From contig CALYRQ010000028.1 in the NCBI GenBank assembly GCA_945483375.1, forward strand, positions 1 through 8,357: a stretch of 8,357 nucleotides of DNA, written 5' to 3'. Under the pieces are notes generated by a model that saw only the letters and a program-made list of their open reading frames with translations, was not told the origin of the DNA and searched no databases. This stretch comes from an uncultured Elusimicrobia bacterium (GTDB lineage: Bacteria > Elusimicrobiota > Elusimicrobia > Elusimicrobiales > Elusimicrobiaceae). Every line of letters begins with the position of its first letter. Position 1 is the stretch's first letter. The position numbers and the translations under genes are program-made. Shown in pieces: positions 1 through 5,442 of the stretch.

Positions 1-399
1 GGCGGTGTGCCCGTTTACACCCGTCAGTTCCGCTTCGATATAAAAACCGTGCGCGTTGGGGGCGACGCTCATGCAAAGGGCGTGCTTTTCCACCAGCTTT
101 TTGGCTTCCTGCAGAACAGTCTTGTCGGCGGCGGAGAGAATTTCCATGTTAAGTTCCGGCCGGGCAATCAAAATGCCCATGGCGCCCGCCAGCAGGTTGC
201 CTTTTTCGCCGTCTGTATTGGGAATGCGTACGCCCATTCCGTTTTTGTAGGTGCCCGCGTCCAGCCTGAAAACGGCTTTTTGGACGGGCTCCGCCAGTTC
301 TTTGGCGGCGTGCGCCGCGCACAGGGCCACGGACACGGGTTCCGTGCATCCCATGGCGGGATAGACTTGGTATTTAAGCACTTCTTTTAGTAAATTCAT
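1..399 (-). CDS. L-cysteine desulfidase / L-serine dehydratase alpha-family protein (CyuA/UPF0597 type), N-terminal part
   Basis: This gene starts at ATG 399-397 on the minus strand and stays open for 133 codons to the left edge, so its C-terminus is missing. The translation begins MNLLKEVLKYQVYPAMGCTE. The signature AMGCTEPVSVALC (residues 15-27) and TYKNGMGVRIPNT (about 51-63) are hallmarks of the CyuA/YhaM (UPF0597) family. Members release sulfide, ammonia and pyruvate from cysteine, and relatives act as iron-sulfur serine dehydratases. In characterised members the Cys of GCTEP binds a [4Fe-4S] cluster; here it is Cys18. The other cluster cysteines would lie beyond the window. It follows radC with a one-base TAATG overlap, so it is probably translationally coupled to it. 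Cytoplasmic. The family call is firm; cysteine versus serine or another substrate cannot be decided. Confidence 0.85.
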   Translation of the reverse strand, partial: MNLLKEVLKYQVYPAMGCTEPVSVALCAAHAAKELAEPVQKAVFRLDAGTYKNGMGVRIPNTDGEKGNLLAGAMGILIARPELNMEILSAADKTVLQEAKKLVEKHALCMSVAPNAHGFYIEAELTGVNGHTA

Positions 400-1085
400 T
401 ATATTTTCCCGTTGGCTTTTAAGCTGTAGTGCGACCCTTTGCCTACGATAATATGGTCGTGCACCGATATGCCGAAGAGTTCCGCCGCGCGGATGACTTC
501 ACGCGTGAGCGTAATGTCGTCCTGCGACGGGGACGCATCCCCGGACGGATGATTGTGAACCAAAATAATCGCCGACGCCTTGGCGTGGAGCGCGCATTCC
601 ACAATTTTGCGCGGCGTAACCGCTACGCGGTCAATGAGGCCGGACGCAATAATTTCCGTGTTGATAATCGTGTTGCGTACGGACAGGTAAATAATTTCCA
701 AACATTCTTCTTTCTTGCCGGATAAAGACGCCTGGCAATACTCAATTACGTTTTGGGGCGTACGGATGGCGACGCGTTCTTTCACTTCGTCAAACATGTA
801 TTTTTTAAAAATTCCCCGGATTAATTTTAAGAAAATAGCCGTACCCCGGCCCACGCCTTCCGTTTTTTCCAGTTCTTCGGGCGTTGCGTCCAGTACGGCG
901 GAGAGAGAACCGAAGCGTTTTAACAGCGCCCATGCGATGGGTTTCGTGTCCCGCCGTGCGACGGAATAAGTCAGCAGAAGCTCTAAGGCTTCATGGTCCA
1001 GAAACGAGTCCAACCCGGACGAAGCGAATTTTTCCCGGATGCGTTCACGATGGCCGATGTAAGAGGGGTTTCTTTTGTTTGACAT
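399..1085 (-). CDS. radC: RadC family JAB/MPN-domain protein
   Basis: This 228-residue protein has the normal RadC length. The N-terminal GHRERIREKF (residues 11-20) and a helix-hairpin-helix region around EGVGRGTA (76-83) are typical. The C-terminal JAB1/MPN domain has an intact JAMM metal site: His177 and His179 of HNHPSGD, Asp190 of QDD, and probable catalytic Glu127. HDHIIVG (209-215) also matches the family. RadC was historically named a DNA-repair protein, but its biochemical role is unsettled; the metal site suggests a hydrolase. The start at ATG 1085-1083 places the conserved GHRER block where the family has it. No convincing Shine-Dalgarno precedes it, and a TATAAT lies only about 20 bases upstream, so the leader is very short. 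It is the first gene of a minus-strand pair with the CyuA-type gene. Confidence 0.95.
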   Translation of the reverse strand: MSNKRNPSYIGHRERIREKFASSGLDSFLDHEALELLLTYSVARRDTKPIAWALLKRFGSLSAVLDATPEELEKTEGVGRGTAIFLKLIRGIFKKYMFDEVKERVAIRTPQNVIEYCQASLSGKKEECLEIIYLSVRNTIINTEIIASGLIDRVAVTPRKIVECALHAKASAIILVHNHPSGDASPSQDDITLTREVIRAAELFGISVHDHIIVGKGSHYSLKANGKI

Positions 1086-1104
1086 AGTACAATTCTACTT
1101 TTTT

Positions 1105-1110
1105 ATTATA
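1105..1110 (-). promoter_or_regulatory. Probable -10 box of the radC promoter
   Basis: The minus strand reads TATAAT here, 19 bases before the radC start codon, which would give a leader of roughly a dozen bases. No good -35 hexamer lies 16-18 bases upstream; the place where one would sit is occupied by the -10 box of the opposite gene. The position between divergent genes supports a promoter, but the missing -35 keeps confidence moderate. Confidence 0.5.
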
Positions 1111-1132
1111 CCGTTTTTAATGCTACAATAGG

Positions 1133-1138
1133 TATAAT
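1133..1138 (+). promoter_or_regulatory. Probable -10 box of the dihydrolipoamide dehydrogenase promoter
   Basis: A consensus TATAAT lies 28 bases before the ATG at 1167, giving a predicted leader of about 20 bases that carries the Shine-Dalgarno. No recognisable -35 hexamer is present at the usual distance. The box is the right arm of an inverted repeat (ATTATACC at 1105-1112, GGTATAAT at 1131-1138) whose left arm is the radC -10 box. Confidence 0.5.
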
Positions 1139-1166
1139 CAAAACGCCGTAAGGCGAAGGGGGACGC

Positions 1167-2522
1167 ATGAAAAATATCGCAGTAATCGGGGGAGGCCCGG
1201 CGGGATATCCGGCGGCGTTAAAAGCCGCGGCGCTGGGGGCCAAAGTTACTTTAATCGAAAAAAACAAACTGGGCGGCGTGTGCCTGAATTGCGGGTGTAT
1301 TCCTTCCAAATCGCTTTTGGACGCGGCGCACCGCTTTCAAACCGCGCGCGGCGTAAGCGCGTTGTGCATGGAAGAAAGCCCCGCCTTTTCCGGCGCGCCG
1401 GACTGGCGGAAAATACAAGCGCGCGCGCAGGCTGCCACGCGCAAGCTGACGCAGGGTATTGGGTTCCTCTTAAAAAAAGCGGGGGTGGAAGTGGTGCAGG
1501 GTACCGCTTCTTTTAAGGACGAGCATATGCTTTCCGTGCAAACCGCCGAAGGCGAACGCGAACTTCCGTTCGACGGCGTAATTTTGGCCGCCGGGTCGGA
1601 GGCGTTTTTGCCGCCGCCGTTTGACGCTTTGAGAGGCCAAATTTACGACAATTCCACTATTTTCGATATGCCTTCTCTGCCCAAAAGCATGATTATTGTG
1701 GGCGGCGGGGTCATCGGGTGCGAATTTGCCGATTTGTTAAGCGCGCTTGGCGTGGAAGTTTCCGTAGTGGAAATGCAACCGCGCATTTTGCCGCTGGAAG
1801 ACGAAAGCGCGTCACGCGCGCTTTTTCAGGCCTTGTCCAAACGTGGCGTAAAATTTTGTTTGGGCCAAAGCGCGGCCGCGGCTGAAAAGACGGACGGTTT
1901 ATTTAAAATTACGCTTTCGGACGGACAGGTTTTGACGGCCGAAGCCGTACTCGCGGCCATCGGGCGCAGTGTGGATTTAAGCTCGCTTAAAATGGAAAAC
2001 ATCGGCGTGGAATGGACGCGCAAAGGCGTGAGCGTGAATCCGCAAACCTTACAGCTTAAAAACGATATTTACGCCGCGGGCGACGTAAACGGTCTTTGCC
2101 AGCTGGCCCACGCCGCCACGCGCCAGGGCGAAGTGGCCGCTGCCAATTTGTGCGGCGTTCCCGCGCAGTACGATAATAACGCCGTTCCGCGCGCCGTTTA
2201 CACTACGCCGGAAATCGCTTCAGCCGGGCTCACCAAAGCCGCCGCGCAAGCAAAGGGGATTGCCGTTAAAACGCATAAAGCGTTTTTAATGGCCAACGGC
2301 CGTGCCGTGGCACAGGACCAAACGGAAGGATTTTTTGAAATTATCAGCGACGCTTCCTCCGGCCTGGTTTTGGGCGGGACGTTGGTCGGCGCGTGCGCGT
2401 CCGAACTGGTGCATGTTTTAAGCGTGGCGCTGGCCGCCGAAATGACGGTTTCCCAGCTTCAAGAAGTGATTTTCGCCCACCCGACGTTTGCCGAATCCAT
2501 CGGGGAGGCGCTCGCCAGATGA
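1167..2522 (+). CDS. lpdA: Dihydrolipoamide dehydrogenase (E3) family flavoprotein
   Basis: This 451-residue class I pyridine nucleotide-disulfide oxidoreductase is close to the usual 460-470 of the family. In order it has the FAD-binding GGGPAG (8-13), the redox disulfide in GGVCLNCGCIPSK (Cys39 and Cys44), the NAD-binding GGGVIGCE (179-186), the second FAD motif YAAGDV (302-307), and the C-terminal dimerisation domain with the catalytic pair His438 and Glu443 in HPTFAES. It would reoxidise dihydrolipoyl groups of 2-oxoacid dehydrogenase or glycine cleavage complexes using NAD+. No E1, E2 or lipoyl-domain gene is in the window, so its complex is unknown. Cys42 inside the redox loop is an extra cysteine where Val, Trp or similar is common. 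AAGGGGG at 1156-1162, four bases before ATG 1167, sets the start. The last codon runs into the next gene through an ATGA overlap. Confidence 0.93.
   Translation: MKNIAVIGGGPAGYPAALKAAALGAKVTLIEKNKLGGVCLNCGCIPSKSLLDAAHRFQTARGVSALCMEESPAFSGAPDWRKIQARAQAATRKLTQGIGFLLKKAGVEVVQGTASFKDEHMLSVQTAEGERELPFDGVILAAGSEAFLPPPFDALRGQIYDNSTIFDMPSLPKSMIIVGGGVIGCEFADLLSALGVEVSVVEMQPRILPLEDESASRALFQALSKRGVKFCLGQSAAAAEKTDGLFKITLSDGQVLTAEAVLAAIGRSVDLSSLKMENIGVEWTRKGVSVNPQTLQLKNDIYAAGDVNGLCQLAHAATRQGEVAAANLCGVPAQYDNNAVPRAVYTTPEIASAGLTKAAAQAKGIAVKTHKAFLMANGRAVAQDQTEGFFEIISDASSGLVLGGTLVGACASELVHVLSVALAAEMTVSQLQEVIFAHPTFAESIGEALAR
2502..2508 (+). promoter_or_regulatory. Shine-Dalgarno for the TrmJ-family gene, inside lpdA
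   Basis: GGGGAGG lies ten bases before ATG 2519, within the last codons of the dehydrogenase gene. It decides between the ATG at 2519 and an upstream in-frame ATG at 2393, which would add 42 residues with no resemblance to the family and overlap the dehydrogenase by 130 bases. Confidence 0.65.
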
Positions 2523-3229
2523 CCTCTTTTTGCGTAGTACTCGTCCGCCCGCGCGACCCCAACAACATCGGGGCCGCCGCGCGGGCGATGGGCAATTTCG
2601 GGCTGTCCGACTTGCGCGTGGTGGACCCGTATGCTCCCGTCTGGCGCGAAGCCGTCAGCGCGGTCGGCGTAAGCGATATTTTGCAAAACGCCCGCAAGTT
2701 CGAAACGCTAGACGATGCTCTTGCCGATACGCATTTTTCTTTGGCGTCCACCGCGCTTAAAAACCGCCGCGCGGAACAGGAAATCATTACGCTTCCGCAT
2801 TTGAACGAACGCTTGGAAACTGCTCCGGCGGGGCTTACCGCGTTGGTGTTTGGGAACGAAAAAAGCGGCCTTTCGGGTGAGGACATCGCCCGGTGCGACG
2901 CCATTTTAAATATCCCAACTTCCGCCAAACAGCCTTCCATCAATTTGGCGCAGGCGGTGATTTTAACGTGTTACGAACTTTCCCGCCGGGCGGATTTTGC
3001 GCCGCTCCGCACGCCGGGCGCGGCAGAAGAACCGCCAACGGACGCACAGAAGGAAATTTTTATCGCCGCCGCCGAAACGCTGTGCGAAAAAACAGCCTTG
3101 CGCGCGGATTTGACGGTTTCCCAACGCAAAGCGTTTCTGCGTCATGCGCTCGCGCGTCATCCGCTGGGCAAAGACCAGTTGTTTTTCCTTAAAAAACTGG
3201 CGGAAAAAATTAACGCGCTTTTGCCGTAA
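2519..3229 (+). CDS. trmJ: TrmJ-family SPOUT RNA 2'-O-methyltransferase
   Basis: This 236-residue protein has the usual layout of TrmJ-like enzymes: an N-terminal SPOUT methyltransferase domain (about 1-160) and a short helical C-terminal extension. The N-terminal VRPRDPNNIGAAARAMGNFG (9-28) is the family signature. The trefoil-knot AdoMet site is seen in LVFGNEKSGLS (109-119), IPT (132-134) and PSINLAQAV (139-147). E. coli TrmJ methylates the ribose of residue 32 in some tRNAs; related enzymes act on other RNAs, so the exact target is inferred. The start is ATG 2519, sharing four bases (ATGA) with the stop of the dehydrogenase gene. That arrangement puts the two on one transcript despite unrelated roles. 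About 60 bases separate it from butyrate kinase. Confidence 0.85.
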   Translation: MTSFCVVLVRPRDPNNIGAAARAMGNFGLSDLRVVDPYAPVWREAVSAVGVSDILQNARKFETLDDALADTHFSLASTALKNRRAEQEIITLPHLNERLETAPAGLTALVFGNEKSGLSGEDIARCDAILNIPTSAKQPSINLAQAVILTCYELSRRADFAPLRTPGAAEEPPTDAQKEIFIAAAETLCEKTALRADLTVSQRKAFLRHALARHPLGKDQLFFLKKLAEKINALLP

Positions 3230-3246
3230 TTTGCCAGTCAAAGGGC

Positions 3247-3267
3247 TTATATTTTGTTAAAATATAA
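3247..3267 (+). promoter_or_regulatory. AT-rich perfect palindrome, possible promoter or operator for buk-ptb
   Basis: TTATATTTT, GTT, AAAATATAA form a perfect 9+9 inverted repeat with a three-base centre, 22 bases before the butyrate kinase start. The right arm plus the next base gives TATAAC (3263-3268), a possible -10 box, but no -35 is evident. An all-A/T stem would make a weak RNA hairpin with no following T-run, so a DNA-level role (promoter or repressor site) fits better than a terminator. Confidence 0.4.
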
Positions 3268-3289
3268 CTAATACGCAAAGGGGGCCGTT

Positions 3290-4408
3290 ATGCGCATGGA
3301 CTATAACATTCTCGTCATCAATCCGGGTTCTACCTCGGATGATATTGGCTACTACCGGGGTGAAAAACCCGTTTTTGAAGTCACCGTGCGCTATTCTCTT
3401 ACCGATTTGGAACCCTACGAAAGCAAAAACGTTACCGAGCAGTTGCCGCTGCGCCGCAAACTGATTTTGGATTACCTGCTGGACCATAAAGTGCCGCTCA
3501 AGGAAATTGACGCGGTTATCGGCCGCGGCGGATTTATCCGCTCCGTGGAAGGCGGCGTCTACGCCGTCAACGATAAAATGATTCAGGATTTGGAAACCGG
3601 CCGCTACGGCGGAATTCACCCCAGCAATTTGGGGGGGATTCTGGCGCGCGAAATCGCGCAATACGCCGGGTGCCCCAGTTTTATCGCCAACCCGGTGGTA
3701 ATTGACGAACTCCAGCCTGTGGCCCGCTATTCGGGCATGCCGGAAAACCCCCGCATTTCCATTTTTCACGCGCTCAGCCAAAAACGCGTGGCGCGTTTGA
3801 TTGCCGATAAATTGGGCAAACCGTATGAAGAAGTAAACTGTATCGTCTGCCACGGCGGCGGCGGGATTACCGTCGGCGCGCATCGGAAAGGAAAGGTGGT
3901 GGACGTCAACAACGGCTACGAGGGTGACGGTCCCATGACCCCGCAAAGAAGCGGCTGTACGCCGGGCGCGGGGCTCGTGCAAATGTGCTTTTCGGGTAAG
4001 TATACGCTGCGCGATATGCGTTTAAAAATGCGCGGCAAGGGCGGACTTGTCGCCTATACGGGCACGTCCGACGTCAAAGATTTGGAAGAGTTCATCCGTA
4101 CCGGAGAAAAACGCCCCGGCTCTCTCATCACCTGCACGCAGGAAGAAGCCAAACTGGCCGAGGACGCCATGATTTACCAAATTGCCAAATACATCGGCTC
4201 CATGGCCGTGGTGCTGGAGGGACGGGTGGACTTTATCGCGCTTACGGGCGGCCTGATGTACAGTAAATACATTCCGCAGGAAATCGGCCGTTACGTGGGC
4301 TGGATTGCGCCGATGTACGTATTCCCGGGAAGCGAAGAAAAAGACGCGCTCCGCGTCGCCGCGCGCCGCGCGCTCATGAACCCGAAAATCGTGCAGGAAT
4401 ACGCATAA
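3290..4408 (+). CDS. buk: Butyrate kinase family acyl kinase
   Basis: This 372-residue ASKHA-fold kinase is slightly longer than typical butyrate kinases (about 355). Family motifs in order are NPGSTS (11-16), GRGGF (78-82), HPSNLGG (110-116), HGGGGITVGAH (188-198), DVNNGYEGDGPMTPQRSG (205-222), CFSGKYT (233-239), ALTGGL (317-322) and PGSEE (346-350). It would transfer phosphate from an acyl phosphate to ADP, giving a short-chain acid and ATP in the cytoplasm; butyrate or a branched acid is most likely, but the substrate cannot be read from sequence. The usual NPGSTSTK phosphate loop reads NPGSTSDD, so the customary Lys is Asp18. AAAGGGGG at 3277-3284 lies five bases before ATG 3290; a second ATG at 3296 is a less well spaced alternative. 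The phosphate butyryltransferase gene follows 34 bases later. Confidence 0.9.
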   Translation: MRMDYNILVINPGSTSDDIGYYRGEKPVFEVTVRYSLTDLEPYESKNVTEQLPLRRKLILDYLLDHKVPLKEIDAVIGRGGFIRSVEGGVYAVNDKMIQDLETGRYGGIHPSNLGGILAREIAQYAGCPSFIANPVVIDELQPVARYSGMPENPRISIFHALSQKRVARLIADKLGKPYEEVNCIVCHGGGGITVGAHRKGKVVDVNNGYEGDGPMTPQRSGCTPGAGLVQMCFSGKYTLRDMRLKMRGKGGLVAYTGTSDVKDLEEFIRTGEKRPGSLITCTQEEAKLAEDAMIYQIAKYIGSMAVVLEGRVDFIALTGGLMYSKYIPQEIGRYVGWIAPMYVFPGSEEKDALRVAARRALMNPKIVQEYA

Positions 4409-4442
4409 GATTTATTTTATTATCAGCAGTAAGGAGAAAAAA

Positions 4443-5360
4443 ATGAAATTCACAAGTTTTGCGGATTTGATTAACCAGGTTAAAGGCAAATCCAACCGCG
4501 TCGTCGTTCCGGGCGCCAACAACAAAGAAGCCCTGGAAGCCATTAAAATGGCCGATGAAAACGGCCTTATTTCCCACGGGATTTTAATCGGCCCTATCGC
4601 CGCCGTCAAAGAAATGGTGGCCGCCGCCGGGCTTGATGAAAGCAAATTCGAATTTATCGATTGCGAAGACGTCCCCACCATGTGCAAACTGGCCGTGGAT
4701 CAAATTTTGGCCGGCAAAGGTGACTTTTTGATTAAAGGCCTTGTTGACACCAAATACTACATGAAAGCGATTCTTAACAAAGAAGCCCACCTGGTGCCGG
4801 AGGGAGCTCTTTTGTCGCACTTTGTTTTGTTCAGTACGCCCAAATACAAAAAACCGTTTGCTGTAACCGATTCCGCCGTCGTCATCGCGCCGACCTTGGA
4901 GCAGAAAGCCAAAATCATTCAGAATGCGGCCAACACCATGCACAAACTCGGCCTTGAAAACCCGAAAGTGGCCTGCGTATGCCCGGTTGAAAAAGTGAAT
5001 GAAAAAATCCCCTCCACCGTGGACGCCGCCGCGCTCGCGCAAATGAACGCCGAAGGCAAAATCACCGGATGTACCGTGGAAGGCCCGTACGATTTGTACA
5101 TTTCCCTGTCCGCCGAAAAAGCGGCCGAAAAAGGCATTAAAGGCAAAACGGTGGCCGGCGACGCCGATATTTTGATGCTGCCGGATTTGGACGCGGCGAA
5201 CCCGCTCTACAAAGCCTTGGCTTTCTTCGGCGACCATATGGAAGCCGCGGCGGTGCTCGTGGGCCCGAAAATCCCGGTCATTTTGCCCTCCCGTGCCGAT
5301 GACCCGAAAGTAAAGCTCAACGCCATCGCGCTTTGCTCTTATTTGAAAGACCAAAAATAA
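4443..5360 (+). CDS. ptb: Phosphate butyryltransferase family acyltransferase
   Basis: This 305-residue protein has the normal length for phosphate butyryltransferase. Conserved blocks include KGLVDTKYYMKAILNKE (98-114), LENPKVACVCPVEKVN (171-186), STVDAAAL (191-198), ITGCTVEGPYDLY (207-219), VAGDADILMLPDLDAAN (237-253) and PSRADD (282-287). It would exchange CoA for phosphate on an acyl-CoA, supplying the acyl phosphate used by the kinase encoded just upstream. A strong AAGGAG (4431-4436) sits six bases before ATG 4443. Compared from memory with clostridial enzymes, GPLALD reads GPYDLY and SRADS reads SRADD, so the acyl group used may differ; phosphate acetyltransferase is less likely because the conserved blocks are of the butyryl type. 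It is the last gene before a GC-rich hairpin. Confidence 0.9.
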   Translation: MKFTSFADLINQVKGKSNRVVVPGANNKEALEAIKMADENGLISHGILIGPIAAVKEMVAAAGLDESKFEFIDCEDVPTMCKLAVDQILAGKGDFLIKGLVDTKYYMKAILNKEAHLVPEGALLSHFVLFSTPKYKKPFAVTDSAVVIAPTLEQKAKIIQNAANTMHKLGLENPKVACVCPVEKVNEKIPSTVDAAALAQMNAEGKITGCTVEGPYDLYISLSAEKAAEKGIKGKTVAGDADILMLPDLDAANPLYKALAFFGDHMEAAAVLVGPKIPVILPSRADDPKVKLNAIALCSYLKDQK

Positions 5361-5368
5361 ACCTTACC

Positions 5369-5389
5369 GGGGCGGTGAATAACCGCCCC
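5369..5389 (+). terminator. Hairpin terminator after ptb
   Basis: GGGGCGGT (5369-5376), loop GAATA, ACCGCCCC (5382-5389): a perfect eight-pair GC-rich stem nine bases after the ptb stop. The following ACTTCTTATTC is only moderately T-rich, so termination may be partial and allow some read-through into the peptidase gene. Confidence 0.7.
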
Positions 5390-5406
5390 ACTTCTTATTC
5401 GCCGCC

Positions 5407-5435
5407 AACCTTTCGGCTGGAACAACTAAAAGGTT
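5407..5435 (+). promoter_or_regulatory. Ribosome-binding site in a possible hairpin ahead of the M23 peptidase gene
   Basis: AAAAGG (5428-5433), nine bases before ATG 5443, is the likely Shine-Dalgarno. AACCTTT (5407-5413) is perfectly complementary to AAAGGTT (5429-5435) across a 15-base loop, so the site could be masked. An alternative small hairpin, CCAACC/GGCTGG (5405-5410 with 5415-5420, one mismatch), would use the same left arm. The structures are short and may be chance. Confidence 0.3.
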
Positions 5436-5442
5436 TTTGTGC

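Noticed and set aside
7..390. Plus-strand open frame of 127 codons
   Set aside because: It is the antisense of the CyuA-type gene, whose minus-strand frame carries clear family motifs and matches the radC stop/start overlap.
2393..2518. Upstream extension of the TrmJ-family protein
   Set aside because: The extra 42 residues are Arg-rich, unlike the family, and lie inside the conserved C-terminus of the dehydrogenase gene; ATG 2519 has its own Shine-Dalgarno.
3248..3256. Bacteroidetes-type TAnnTTTG promoter before buk
   Set aside because: The sequence has one T too many for the consensus and there is no matching TTTG about 20 bases upstream.
3290..4408. Acetate kinase identity
   Set aside because: Length and the NPGSTS, DVNN...GDGP and CFSGKYT motifs match butyrate kinase, and the partner gene is of the butyryltransferase type.
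4584..5354. Long minus-strand frame opposite ptb
   Set aside because: Composition is Phe/His/Gly/Arg-rich, as expected from the antisense of a GC-rich gene, and no motif is recognisable.
5437..5442. TTG start for the M23 peptidase
   Set aside because: It adds two residues and is too close to the AAAAGG; ATG 5443 has better spacing.
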